Shown: piece after piece, positions 44,552-56,128 of the stretch
How the letters are laid out: every line of letters starts with the position of its first letter
Numbering within the stretch: the stretch's first letter is position 1
Source of the DNA: Prochlorococcus sp. AG-347-G20
GTDB lineage: Bacteria > Cyanobacteriota > Cyanobacteriia > PCC-6307 > Cyanobiaceae
DNA: 64,000 nucleotides
Assembly: GCA_003281645.1 (NCBI GenBank)
Contig: QCBJ01000001.1
Span: 248,001 to 312,000 of the forward strand
Direction: 5' to 3'
Position numbers and translations under genes: made by a program
The notes under the pieces: generated by a model
The model's database searches: none
Told to the model about the DNA's origin: nothing
Seen by the model: only the letters and a program-made list of their open reading frames with translations

Positions 44552-45713
44552 TCAAATCAGTACCTAATAATTCTGCCATAGCTTTCTGCTGAGGCGATGG
44601 CTCAGTCAAATCAGATCTTCTGGAATCTGTTATTAACCAATCTAAAGATGCATCTTGCAAATCAAAATGATCTCCATTTTTCCCAACACAATATTTACCA
44701 AACACTAACTTATCCATAAGTCGTACACCTTTACCAATTTTAGAATAATCAAAAATAATTGAGTTATCTATAGTTGCTCCCTCGCAAATGCAACAACTTG
44801 GTCCAATCATGGAAGGGCCAATAATAGTTGCTCCATCCTCTATCCTAGTCATACCTCCTATATAAACAGGGCCGGTAATATTAACTTTTTCCCAGTTAGC
44901 CGCTACATTCAAACCGGTAAAAACTCCTGGTTTAATTTCCTTACCTGGTATTTGGACTTGTCTTACTTTACCTTGCAATACATTTCTAATAGCACTCCAA
45001 TAATCAGGAACTTTTCCAATATCTACCCATTCAAAATCCATTGGTAATGCAAAAAATGGTAAATCCATTTCAACAAGCTTAGGAAAAAGATCAGCTCCAA
45101 TATCAAATTTCTCGGCGGAAGGAATGTGATTAAAAATTTCGGGTTCGAAGAGATAAATTCCTGTATTTATAGAGTCACTTAAAGCTTGATCAACTGATGG
45201 CTTTTCCTGAAAAGCCTTTATACGACCATTTTCATCTGAAACTACAACACCGTAACTTGAAACTTGATCTTTAGTTACCTTCTTTGTTATTAAGCTGGCA
45301 ATGGCTCCTTTCTGCTTATGTTTTTTAACAGCTTGAGTTAAATCTAAATCAACTAAAGCATCACCACATAAAACCACAAAAGTTTCATCAAAAAAGTTTT
45401 GAAAATCCTGAATTTTTTTTAATCCTCCTGCAGATCCTAAAGCATCACCTATTAATTCCCCATCTTCAATTCTTCCCTCAAAACTATAAGCAATTTCTAC
45501 TCCAAATCTTTGCCCATCCCTAAAATAATTTTCAATTTCTTCAGCGAGATGAGAAACATTTACCATTATTTCCTTAAAGTTATGTTCTCTCAAAAGTTCC
45601 AAAAGAAACTCCATGACAGGTTTTTGCAAAATCGGAATCATCGGTTTCGGAATAACATGAGTAATAGGCTGAACACGTGTGCCTTTACCTGCCGCAAGTA
45701 TCATTGCCTTCAT
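44535..45713 (-). CDS. NDP-sugar pyrophosphorylase / mannose-1-phosphate guanylyltransferase-like
   Basis: MKAMILAAGKGTRVQPITHVIPKPMIPILQKPVMEFLLELL plus left-handed beta-helix-like C-terminus. Confidence 0.88.
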   Translation of the reverse strand: MKAMILAAGKGTRVQPITHVIPKPMIPILQKPVMEFLLELLREHNFKEIMVNVSHLAEEIENYFRDGQRFGVEIAYSFEGRIEDGELIGDALGSAGGLKKIQDFQNFFDETFVVLCGDALVDLDLTQAVKKHKQKGAIASLITKKVTKDQVSSYGVVVSDENGRIKAFQEKPSVDQALSDSINTGIYLFEPEIFNHIPSAEKFDIGADLFPKLVEMDLPFFALPMDFEWVDIGKVPDYWSAIRNVLQGKVRQVQIPGKEIKPGVFTGLNVAANWEKVNITGPVYIGGMTRIEDGATIIGPSMIGPSCCICEGATIDNSIIFDYSKIGKGVRLMDKLVFGKYCVGKNGDHFDLQDASLDWLITDSRRSDLTEPSPQQKAMAELLGTDLINIPD

Positions 45714-45760
45714 AAATTCAAAACCATTTTTTAAAATTATACGTTATTACTATTAAGCTT

Positions 45761-46609
45761 CTAAGCAGCTGAGGAAGAGACATTACTTACCTCAAGATTT
45801 TCTATAGGCAATTGAGCTAAGCCGCCATCAGGTATTATTCTTTTAATTTGAATTGGACCATATAAGGAATTAATTTGTTTAATTTCAATTTTGTTTTCAG
45901 ATGATAAAAATAACAAAGCCCAAAAAACTCCCAAACGATCTTTATCTAAATCATCTTTTACGACAGTTTGCCATTTTTTAACTAAATATTCAAAATCTGT
46001 CCATTGCAATGCTTTTTCCCATCCGTCAATAAATTTCCCTAATTCTTTAGTTGTTTCTGGAAGTTTCTCACGATGTGCTAAAGATTTTACTTGAGAAATT
46101 AAAGCCTTATCAGAATATTTTTTATTTCTTTTTCTCTTCATAAGCAGAAGATCTTGGGTTTCTATAACTTCTGCTATGGACTCTAACTGACTTACAAGTT
46201 CTCCCAAAGTTGTTGTACGTTTAAGAATTGGCTGGGCAATTGATCTTCTCCTTAGATATTTTTCAGGATATTTTGGGATATCAAATTCTTTATCAATCCA
46301 ATCTTGATCATCCAATTCAAATTCAGCTTCAAAATCTGAAGAATTTTCTTTGAAAACATCAGATTCCAAAACCTGTGCCTTTAAATTAACTAGTACGGAA
46401 GCCGCAAAAAATGCTTCGCTTGTCTCAGCTAAATCCTTATGATATGAGCTGCTACTATTTAAGGATTTATTGAAAGTATGTGTGTATTGCTCTAAAAAAC
46501 TATCAATTACACTTATTACATCAATATCCCATGGATTAAGCTCACCTTTACCTGCGGCATCTTGGAGAAACTTAATCAACAATCTAGGGCCTAATTGTTG
46601 CCTATCAAT
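45761..46609 (-). CDS. scpA: Segregation and condensation protein A (start uncertain; first TTG at 46582)
   Basis: GELNPWDIDVISVIDSFLEQY, FFAASVLVNLKAQVLES; in-frame upstream residues IDRQQLGPR continue the ScpA-like N-terminus but lack ATG/GTG/TTG. Confidence 0.85.
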   Translation of the reverse strand: MDRQQLGPRLLIKFLQDAAGKGELNPWDIDVISVIDSFLEQYTHTFNKSLNSSSSYHKDLAETSEAFFAASVLVNLKAQVLESDVFKENSSDFEAEFELDDQDWIDKEFDIPKYPEKYLRRRSIAQPILKRTTTLGELVSQLESIAEVIETQDLLLMKRKRNKKYSDKALISQVKSLAHREKLPETTKELGKFIDGWEKALQWTDFEYLVKKWQTVVKDDLDKDRLGVFWALLFLSSENKIEIKQINSLYGPIQIKRIIPDGGLAQLPIENLEVSNVSSSAA

Positions 46610-46680
46610 AGGATTGGAATAAGATATTTTGAAATAGATACAATCTACTCACAAGATATCTTTTAATTTATTTAATGCCA

Positions 46681-46715
46681 AACAATATTGCATTAATTTA
46701 AAAAACTATATTGTT
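46681..46715 (-). terminator. Candidate ndhD 3'-end hairpin (8-bp arms, 19-nt loop)
   Basis: AACAATAT at 46681-46688 and ATATTGTT at 46708-46715 flank the ndhD stop; a possible additional GCC/GGC pairing lies outside. Confidence 0.35.
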
Positions 46716-48346
46716 GGGGCTTTTAGAATGTCATTTTTTTTAGTTCCTGAAAAAATATTTGCTTTGACCGCACTTTTAACTGCAGTTAAATCTCTATCGA
46801 CTAAATTATTGATAGATGCAATATAACTTTCAGTAACTAATCTTGGGTACAAACCTATTCCAATAATCGGTAAAAGTAAACAAGCAATAATATAAACTTC
46901 CCTTGGCTCTGCATCTATAAGTTTTCGTTCTTCGATTAATTTAGGATTTTCTTTACCAAAGAAAATTTCTCGTAACATTGAAAGTAGATAAATAGGAGTA
47001 AGTATTACACCGATAGCAGCTAGAGAGGCCATCACTACCCTAAACGGAAGTGTATAAACTTCATCAGTAACAAATCCTGTAAATACCATTAATTCGGAAA
47101 CAAATCCACTCATACCAGGTAAAGCCAGAGAAGCCAGGGAGCAAGCAGTCCAAAGGGCAAACATGATTCTCATTTTTTGTCCTACACCACTCATTTCATC
47201 AAGTTTAAGAGTCTTTGTTCTGTCATAGGTAGCACCAACAAGAAAAAATAAACTTGCACCGATTAATCCATGACTAACCATTTGCAACATAGCTCCGCTT
47301 GTTCCAAGGCTACTAAAACTCCCTATTCCAATAAGAACGAAACCCATATGGCTTATCGAACTGTACGCAATTTTTCTTTTTAGATTTCTTTGAGCAAAAG
47401 AAGTTAATGCAGCATAAATTATATTCACTACCCCTAGAACTATTAATAATGGGGCAAATTGAGCATGAGCAACCGGTAATAATTGTGCATTAAATCTTAA
47501 AAGAGCATATCCTCCCATCTTTAATAAAATTCCTGCTAAAAGCATATGAACTGGAGCTGTAGCTTCTCCATGAGCATCGGGAAGCCAAGTATGAAGGGGT
47601 ACTATTGGAAGTTTCACTCCAAATGCAATTAATAGCCCCACATAACATAATATTTGGAATTTTTGACTAAAATCTTGAGCTGCCAAGTGAGAGAACTCAA
47701 AGTTAGGAATTTCTGTCCCATAGAAACCCATTGCTAACGCTGCCAGAAGAATGAAGATAGAACTGCCAGCTGTATAAATAATGAATTTTGTTGCTGCATA
47801 TTGTCGATTTTTACCACCCCATATTGCCAGTAATAAATATACGGGAATTAACTCAAGTTCCCAAGTTAGAAAGAATAAAAGCATATCTTGTACGGCAAAA
47901 ACAGCGATTTGCCCACCGTCCATAACCAATATCAAAAAGAAAAATAACTTTGGTTTGAACTTGACTGGCCATGCAGCAAGAACTGCTAAAGCAGTTATAA
48001 AACTGGTTAATAATATTAACGGCATAGACATACCATCCGCACCAACAGACCAAGTAAGACCTAAATCAGGAAGCCAACTAATATTTTCTTTTAGTTGAAC
48101 GTTTTCATTATTAATATCAAAGCCATTTATATATGAACCTACAGTTATTAAAAAAGTTATTAATGCAATAGACAATGCAAACCATCTCACCTCTTTACCA
48201 TCTCCTTTATCTGGGAAAAAAGGTATCACAAATGCACTAGCAATTGGGAATAAAATTGAGGCCGATAACCAGGGAAAATTAGACAATCCACCCCCTAAAG
48301 TTCCCAACATTTGAGTTGTAAAATGTGTAAAAGAATAAGTACTCAA
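46706..48346 (-). CDS. ndhD: NAD(P)H-quinone oxidoreductase subunit 4
   Basis: [84 protein letters not shown]. Confidence 0.97.
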   Translation of the reverse strand: MSTYSFTHFTTQMLGTLGGGLSNFPWLSASILFPIASAFVIPFFPDKGDGKEVRWFALSIALITFLITVGSYINGFDINNENVQLKENISWLPDLGLTWSVGADGMSMPLILLTSFITALAVLAAWPVKFKPKLFFFLILVMDGGQIAVFAVQDMLLFFLTWELELIPVYLLLAIWGGKNRQYAATKFIIYTAGSSIFILLAALAMGFYGTEIPNFEFSHLAAQDFSQKFQILCYVGLLIAFGVKLPIVPLHTWLPDAHGEATAPVHMLLAGILLKMGGYALLRFNAQLLPVAHAQFAPLLIVLGVVNIIYAALTSFAQRNLKRKIAYSSISHMGFVLIGIGSFSSLGTSGAMLQMVSHGLIGASLFFLVGATYDRTKTLKLDEMSGVGQKMRIMFALWTACSLASLALPGMSGFVSELMVFTGFVTDEVYTLPFRVVMASLAAIGVILTPIYLLSMLREIFFGKENPKLIEERKLIDAEPREVYIIACLLLPIIGIGLYPRLVTESYIASINNLVDRDLTAVKSAVKANIFSGTKKNDILKAPTI

Positions 48347-48431
48347 TTTAGTAAGAAATTTATCTTAATTAAAGTCTAGAAATTTTCTGTATTTTTTCAC
48401 CCCATTGGACAGTGAAGACACACAATTGTAA

Positions 48432-50453
48432 TTAAGAAACTTGAGGAGATTGAAAACCAAATATGGCAACTAGTAGAATTACTCCTCCAAAAACAATAAG
48501 AGCATAAAATTGAGCCCTACCAGTCTCAAAATATTTTAAACCTTCTCCACTCCCTAAAGTTACAAGTCCAGTAAGATTTACGACTCCATCAACAACCTTA
48601 GAATCAACTTCTAAGACTTCTTTAGCAAGTTTTCTACTACCCTTTACAAAAAGTTTTTCATTTATATCATCTAAATACCATTTATTGGATAAAAATTTGT
48701 TGATAGTAGGAAACTTTTCAGCAAATAAAACTGATAAATTAATTTTTTTCACAAAATATGCCTGATAAGCAATAATAATTCCAGCTGATGCAATAAGAAC
48801 TGAAGCTATTGCTAAAGGCAAAAATTCGTTTAATTCGAAAGCTTTTGCAGCAGTTTCTGCTTCTTCAGGATCTAGTAAATTTGAAATTTTGCTATCCCAT
48901 GGAAGTCCCATAAAACCGATAATTACAGAAGGTACAGCTAAAAATACCAAGGGAAATGTCATTGACCAGGGTGACTCATGTATGGAGCCATGTTCTTCAT
49001 GGTCTTCTTCATTTTCTTCATCTAGGTTTGTTTTAGAGGCTATTAGAAGCTCTTTTTGCAATTCTTTATTCTCTCCTCTGAAATCTCCTTCAAATGTCAA
49101 GAAATAAAGCCTAAACATATAAAAAGCAGTCATACCGGCTGTTAGAAGGCCTACAAACCAAAAAGCTGGGAATGATATAAAAGCATTTCCGAGTATCTCG
49201 TCTTTACTCCAAAAACCTGCCAATGGGGGAATTCCACTAATTGCTATACAACCAATTAAAAATGTTGTTGATGTAAATGGCATTTTTTTTCTTAAACCGC
49301 CCATCAATCTCATATCTTGAGCTAATACAGGCTGATGGCCAACTACTTCTTCCATAGCATGTATTACTGAACCAGATCCCAAAAATAGCATTGCTTTAAA
49401 GCAAGCATGAGTCACTAAATGAAAAATTCCTGCTACTGGTGCTCCACAACCCATTGCGAGCATCATATACCCAAGCTGAGAAACTGTGCTATACGCTAAA
49501 CCTTTTTTTAAATCCATTTGGGTCAAAGCAATAGAGGCTCCTAAAAAACAAGTAATGGTACCAACTAAAGCGATAATGAACTGAATAGAGGGGAATATTG
49601 AATACAAAGGTTGAAGTCTTGCTACAAGAAATATTCCTGCTGCAACCATTGTGGCAGCATGGATAAGTGCAGATATAGGTGTCGGGCCTTCCATCGCATC
49701 AGGCAACCAAACATGAAGAGGAAACTGAGCAGATTTTGCCATTGGTCCTAAAAAAACTAAAAAACAAAGTAGTAAAGCAGCCCAAAGGGGTATCGTATTG
49801 TCAGATATTGATTGAGAAATTCCAGTAGCTATTTCATTAAAATCAAAACTATTTGTTGCCCAAAACAGGCCAAGGATTCCTAGTAATAACCCAAAGTCTC
49901 CAACTCTATTAACAACAAAAGCTTTTTGTGCAGCGTGTGCAGCACCATCCCTGTCATACCAAAAACCAACTAATAAGTAAGAACACATCCCAACTAATTC
50001 CCAAAAAACATAAATTTCTAATAAATTCGGGCTAACTATTAATCCCATCATTGAACTACTAAACAATGCTAAATATGTAAAAAATCTGACATAACCTTTG
50101 TCGTGATCCATATAACCATGAGAGTAAATCATTACAAGCAAAGTTATTGTAGTTACTAGCGCAAGCATTACACTCCCCAAAGGATCAAGGACAAATCCCA
50201 TTGGAATTGTGAAATCCCCAGCATTTGCCCATACAAATAATTTTTCTACTGATTGATAGCCATTAACTTGTTCAATTAAAGCTTTATAACTAATTACCGC
50301 AGAAATCCCAACGAAAGAAATCAGGCCTACAGAAACAATTTTTCTTGAGTTATTAATTTTCTTGTTGATGCTTATTAGCCCTAAGCCAGAAAGAACTGCT
50401 CCAATAAGTGGGAAAACAGGAATTAACCAGGCAATTTCTGAAGCTTGCGGCAT
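48432..50453 (-). CDS. ndhF: NAD(P)H-quinone oxidoreductase subunit 5
   Basis: FWELVGMCSYLLVGFWYDRDGAAHAAQKAFVVNRVGDFGLLLG, PLHVWLPDAMEGPTPISALIHAATMVAAGIFLVAR. Confidence 0.97.
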   Translation of the reverse strand: MPQASEIAWLIPVFPLIGAVLSGLGLISINKKINNSRKIVSVGLISFVGISAVISYKALIEQVNGYQSVEKLFVWANAGDFTIPMGFVLDPLGSVMLALVTTITLLVMIYSHGYMDHDKGYVRFFTYLALFSSSMMGLIVSPNLLEIYVFWELVGMCSYLLVGFWYDRDGAAHAAQKAFVVNRVGDFGLLLGILGLFWATNSFDFNEIATGISQSISDNTIPLWAALLLCFLVFLGPMAKSAQFPLHVWLPDAMEGPTPISALIHAATMVAAGIFLVARLQPLYSIFPSIQFIIALVGTITCFLGASIALTQMDLKKGLAYSTVSQLGYMMLAMGCGAPVAGIFHLVTHACFKAMLFLGSGSVIHAMEEVVGHQPVLAQDMRLMGGLRKKMPFTSTTFLIGCIAISGIPPLAGFWSKDEILGNAFISFPAFWFVGLLTAGMTAFYMFRLYFLTFEGDFRGENKELQKELLIASKTNLDEENEEDHEEHGSIHESPWSMTFPLVFLAVPSVIIGFMGLPWDSKISNLLDPEEAETAAKAFELNEFLPLAIASVLIASAGIIIAYQAYFVKKINLSVLFAEKFPTINKFLSNKWYLDDINEKLFVKGSRKLAKEVLEVDSKVVDGVVNLTGLVTLGSGEGLKYFETGRAQFYALIVFGGVILLVAIFGFQSPQVS

Positions 50454-50486
50454 GTTTTAAAGATCTCGTATTTTGATTTTAAACTG

Positions 50487-51215
50487 TTAATTGAAAAATT
50501 CAGACAAAAATGATGAATTAAATGTTTTAACAGCAATATTTATATATTGATGAGACCACCAAAGTACGCCTATTGCTATTAATATACCAACTTGAGATAA
50601 CCTAAAAAATTCTTTAATCTTAAATTCTTGCCTCCCTTCAAGTATTGCCATAAAGGGGATTATGGAGGTATTTTTTTTAAAATTTTCAAATTCTTCTCCA
50701 AATCTATTCGCTAATCTCTTATCGCCATGCCAGATTGCAAAAAGATGATGCAAAACTAAGCCAATAGAAGTTATTAATGTGAATGATGTGCCAATCCATA
50801 AAGTATGAGCAAAACACCAAATTATCTGACCAAATGCTTGTGGATGTCTTGTGATTCGCATTATCCCAGTTCCATAGATTCGTACTTTAGGTTTTAAAAC
50901 CGAAGGAATTTCTAACAAATTGTAAGTAGCAGGATATAAAAATAAAAAACTTATAGCAGTTAAGACCCAAACGATCATAAAAACAAAATCATTGCCCTGA
51001 AAATTCCATAATCTGATTCCGTCATATCTATGAGCCAAAAAATAACTTATCAAGATAATTGCAGATGGCAAACTTAAAAAAACAAAACATAACCGCCATA
51101 ATCTTGGACCCATAATAGATTCTGCTTTGATTCTTAAAGCAGCTCCACCACTATGGATTACCGCAAAAATCAAAATCAAAAGTAAGATAATTAGAGAAGT
51201 TTTATGAGTCTCCAT
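50487..51215 (-). CDS. NnrU family membrane protein
   Basis: HSGGAALRIKAESIMGPRLWRLCFV, GIMRITRHPQAFGQIIWCFAH. Confidence 0.85.
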   Translation of the reverse strand: METHKTSLIILLLILIFAVIHSGGAALRIKAESIMGPRLWRLCFVFLSLPSAIILISYFLAHRYDGIRLWNFQGNDFVFMIVWVLTAISFLFLYPATYNLLEIPSVLKPKVRIYGTGIMRITRHPQAFGQIIWCFAHTLWIGTSFTLITSIGLVLHHLFAIWHGDKRLANRFGEEFENFKKNTSIIPFMAILEGRQEFKIKEFFRLSQVGILIAIGVLWWSHQYINIAVKTFNSSFLSEFFN

Positions 51216-51242
51216 ATATTTAAATTGTCTAAATAATTTTTG

Positions 51243-51255
51243 TTCTTAACAAGAA
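51243..51255. promoter_or_regulatory. Candidate LysR-type (T-N11-A) operator upstream of rbcR
   Basis: Palindrome TTCTT-AAC-AAGAA in the divergent NnrU/rbcR intergenic region. Confidence 0.4.
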
Positions 51256-51298
51256 TGCTCCTTAGTATTAGAATTATAAGAAATTGTAGGCATAATAG

Positions 51299-52243
51299 AT
51301 GCCAGAATTACCATTTACACTCGACCAATTAAGAATATTAAAAGCTATAGCAGCTCAAGGAAGTTTTAAAAAAGCTGCAGATCTTTTATATGTAACCCAA
51401 CCTGCCGTGAGTTTACAAATACAAAATTTAGAAAAACAACTTGAAATCACAATTTTTGACAGAGGTGGTAGGAAGGCTCTATTGACTGAAGCTGGGAGAC
51501 TATTACTTGAATATTGTGAACGAATTTTGAATCAATGCGACGAAGCTTGCAAAGCTATTGAAGATTTAAATAGCTTAAAAGGTGGAACACTTGTCATTGG
51601 AGCGAGCCAAACAACGGGTACTTATTTAATGCCGAGAATGATAGGACTATTCAGACTTAAATACCCTGATGTATCCGTTCAACTTCAAGTACACAGTACT
51701 AGAAGAACTGGTTGGAGTGTTGCAAATGGACAAATTGACTTGGCCATTATTGGCGGGCAATTACCTGGAGATTTAGAAAATTTGCTACAAGTAATTCCAT
51801 ATGCCACGGATGAATTGGCATTAGTTTTGCCCTCTCAACATCCGCTTTCGACCAAAAAAGAGCTTCTAAAAGAAGACTTATACAAATTAAATTTTGTGAC
51901 ATTAGATTCACAATCTACAACAAGAAAAGTTGTTGACAAACTTCTCCAAGATTCTGGGCTTGATATTCAAAGATTAAAAATTGAGATGGAACTTAACTCT
52001 CTTGAAGCAATCAAGAATGCAGTTCAATCAGGTTTAGGAGCTTCCTTTTTGCCTGTTGTTTCTATTGAAAGAGAATTATCAGCTGGAACAATCCACAAAG
52101 CATTCGTTGCTGATTTAGAGGTTAAAAGAGAACTCAAATTAATTACTAATCCGTCAAGATATACATCAAGAGCATCGGAAGAATTTAAGAAAAACATTCT
52201 TCCACAATTTGCTAGTTTAGAAAGCCCTTTGAGGCATATATAA
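51299..52243 (+). CDS. rbcR: LysR-family transcriptional regulator RbcR
   Basis: [61 protein letters not shown]. Confidence 0.92.
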   Translation: MPELPFTLDQLRILKAIAAQGSFKKAADLLYVTQPAVSLQIQNLEKQLEITIFDRGGRKALLTEAGRLLLEYCERILNQCDEACKAIEDLNSLKGGTLVIGASQTTGTYLMPRMIGLFRLKYPDVSVQLQVHSTRRTGWSVANGQIDLAIIGGQLPGDLENLLQVIPYATDELALVLPSQHPLSTKKELLKEDLYKLNFVTLDSQSTTRKVVDKLLQDSGLDIQRLKIEMELNSLEAIKNAVQSGLGASFLPVVSIERELSAGTIHKAFVADLEVKRELKLITNPSRYTSRASEEFKKNILPQFASLESPLRHI

Positions 52244-52249
52244 TTTTGA

Positions 52250-52873
52250 TCAAAACTGAATTGCTTCTTTATTAATACCTACGCCGCCATCTTCGGCCTG
52301 TCCATCCCCTTTTATTATAAATTTATTTTCGTTTACATCAGTCTGATAAACGCACTTAACTATTGGCTTATCTCTTATAGAACCAATATAAGCAAAAGTA
52401 TTCATTCTTTGCTTACATTCTCTTACATCTTCATTACTAATTGCGCCCTGTTTTTGTAAAACTGTCCAATTTTCTCTTCTAATCACGCACCCTGGCTGAA
52501 GAGCTGGTTGCGTTACAAAACTTGTAGATGGATTAAGAGTCGTATACATTTCAACATCAATTACAAAAGCACTAGCTCCCCATTGTCTGCAAAACTCAGG
52601 GTCTGGAACAGCCATATCTAGTTGTTGTTGACTTGCTATATTTCCCTGCCCACCATCTGTTGTACTGGTAATAGCGCTCCCAATACCAACTCCTAAAATT
52701 AGTACTCCAGCAAGAACAGCAATGGTTCCTGTACTAAAATTGATCTTTTGCTCAGAAGAAGCAGGCAATCTATTATTTCTTTGGCCATAAGAATCCACTT
52801 CCCTTGGATTTGGAGGATAATAACTCCTATTTGAGCCTCTCCTTGGCCTTCTATTTGAGGATGATCTATTCAC
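52250..52873 (-). CDS. DUF3172-like conserved cyanobacterial protein
   Basis: Arg/Ser/Pro-rich N-terminus, TM segment, [46 protein letters not shown]. Confidence 0.78.
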   Translation of the reverse strand: MNRSSSNRRPRRGSNRSYYPPNPREVDSYGQRNNRLPASSEQKINFSTGTIAVLAGVLILGVGIGSAITSTTDGGQGNIASQQQLDMAVPDPEFCRQWGASAFVIDVEMYTTLNPSTSFVTQPALQPGCVIRRENWTVLQKQGAISNEDVRECKQRMNTFAYIGSIRDKPIVKCVYQTDVNENKFIIKGDGQAEDGGVGINKEAIQF

Positions 52874-53217
52874 AGCACTTCATTTGTCTTTGGTAAACCC
52901 ATTGAATAATTCATTACCCTACAATCAGGGTTGTAACTTAGCTGACCATTTTGAAGCAAAAATTTAATTAAACCTTCGATTTCTGATCCTATTTTTCGAA
53001 GTTCATAATCATCTAAATCATTTCCTGCTCTTTCTTTAATTAATTTATTAAATTTTAAATTTATTTTGTTTAGAGAATCTTCATTCCAAATAAATTCGTT
53101 ATCGGGATCTAAATCAAGAGTAAGTTTATTGGGATGAAACTTTAATTCCTCGTCTACAACTTCGGCAGTAAAAATTCTTACATGTCTAGTAGTCGATTTT
53201 AAAAGCATTTTTTCCAT
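52870..53217 (-). CDS. ndhM: NAD(P)H-quinone oxidoreductase subunit M
   Basis: [75 protein letters not shown]. Confidence 0.93.
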   Translation of the reverse strand: MEKMLLKSTTRHVRIFTAEVVDEELKFHPNKLTLDLDPDNEFIWNEDSLNKINLKFNKLIKERAGNDLDDYELRKIGSEIEGLIKFLLQNGQLSYNPDCRVMNYSMGLPKTNEVL

Positions 53218-53265
53218 AATTTCACGAAATAACCAACGAAAGAAACTATTATGTTCTAACTTTAA

Positions 53266-54708
<1,443 letters not shown>

Positions 54709-54741
54709 CGTTTACAAACCCTTCGATTTAGCTAAAACTTT

Positions 54742-55650
54742 TTGAAAAATTCAATTTCTCAACTAGACCAAGCATACGAGATATGCCGAAAAGAAACTCA
54801 ACAATGGGCTAAAACCTTTTACTTAGGTACTCTTCTATTACCTCAAGAAAAGAGAAAAGCTATTTGGGCTATTTATGTATGGTGTAGAAGAACAGATGAA
54901 ATAATGGATAGTGCTGAAGCCTCTACTAAATCGCAAGATGAGCTTTCAGATAATCTAGATGAATGGGAAGAAAATACTAAAAATGTATTTAAAGGGAATA
55001 TTAAATCTGAATTAGACTCAGTTCTATTAGATACGATCGAGAAATATCCACAAAGTATTCAACCTTATCTAGACATGATAAATGGCCAGAGAATGGATCT
55101 GAATAAATTTAGATACAAAGATTTTGATGAATTAAAACTCTACTGTTATAGAGTCGCAGGGACTGTTGGTTTAATGACTCAAAGTGTAATGGGGATTGAT
55201 AGCGCTTATACATCAGCCCCATGGAGTGCTATGCCTGACCCCTCCGAAGCAGCCATAGCTCTTGGAATTGCAAATCAATTAACAAATATCTTGAGGGATG
55301 TAGGAGAAGATAGACAAAGAGGAAGAATTTATCTACCACAATCGGACATAAAAAAATTTAATTATTCTGAGGAAGAACTTTTACAAGGAAAAATAAACAA
55401 ACAGTGGAAATCACTGATGAACTTTCAATTAACAAGGGCTCGCGAATGGTTCCAAAAGTCTGAGGATGGTATCAAATGGCTATCTTCTGACGCAAGATGG
55501 CCTGTATGGACGTCTTTACGTCTTTACAGAGGAATATTAGATTCTATTGAAAGACTAGATTATGATGTTTTTAATAATAGAGCTTTTGTAAAAAATTCAG
55601 TCAAAGCTCTTGAGATCCCAATATCTTTTTTGATTTCCCGAATTAAATAA
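54742..55650 (+). CDS. crtB: Phytoene synthase
   Basis: KTFYLGTLLLPQEKRKAIWAIYVWCRRTDEIMD, ALGIANQLTNILRDVGEDRQRGRIYLPQ; TTG start. Confidence 0.97.
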   Translation: MKNSISQLDQAYEICRKETQQWAKTFYLGTLLLPQEKRKAIWAIYVWCRRTDEIMDSAEASTKSQDELSDNLDEWEENTKNVFKGNIKSELDSVLLDTIEKYPQSIQPYLDMINGQRMDLNKFRYKDFDELKLYCYRVAGTVGLMTQSVMGIDSAYTSAPWSAMPDPSEAAIALGIANQLTNILRDVGEDRQRGRIYLPQSDIKKFNYSEEELLQGKINKQWKSLMNFQLTRAREWFQKSEDGIKWLSSDARWPVWTSLRLYRGILDSIERLDYDVFNNRAFVKNSVKALEIPISFLISRIK

Positions 55651-56070
55651 CTAAGCAGGAGTCTTCTGATTAGCCAACAAATCTTTTAATTTGGATAATT
55701 CTCCAGCCCATCTTGGGTCAGGAGCTTCCAAGTTAGGAGCATCACTATGAACAATTTTCTTAAAGTCTTTCCTCTTCTTATTCTTGTTTAGTTTTCCACT
55801 ATTTCTTTTGTTTGAAGCAGAATCTTTTTTTTCTGAGAGCTCTACTCTTAATTTAGAACCATTAAATTCAAACCCGTTGAACTTTTGAATTAACAAATTA
55901 GCATTATCTTCATTATTAGTTGTCGCAAAACCAAACCCCCTGCATTCCTTAGTTTCCTTATCTAGAACTGCTTTAAATCTAATCGAATCAGAAACAGACT
56001 TTAAAAGTGTATCAAATTCTTTTGGATTAAATCCTTGTGGTAAATTGCCAATGTAAATGCGAATGCTCAT
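55651..56070 (-). CDS. RRM-type RNA-binding protein
   Basis: RNP motifs IYIGNLP and CRGFGFATT; basic C-terminal tail. Confidence 0.9.
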   Translation of the reverse strand: MSIRIYIGNLPQGFNPKEFDTLLKSVSDSIRFKAVLDKETKECRGFGFATTNNEDNANLLIQKFNGFEFNGSKLRVELSEKKDSASNKRNSGKLNKNKKRKDFKKIVHSDAPNLEAPDPRWAGELSKLKDLLANQKTPA

Positions 56071-56128
56071 AAATTTTTAAAAATGATTTTGAAGTCTGAA
56101 CTTCTAAACAAAACTAAGCTATGTGTAT

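Noticed and set aside
47781-48098. 105-aa plus-strand ORF
   Set aside because: Antisense to ndhD transmembrane region; no protein-like features
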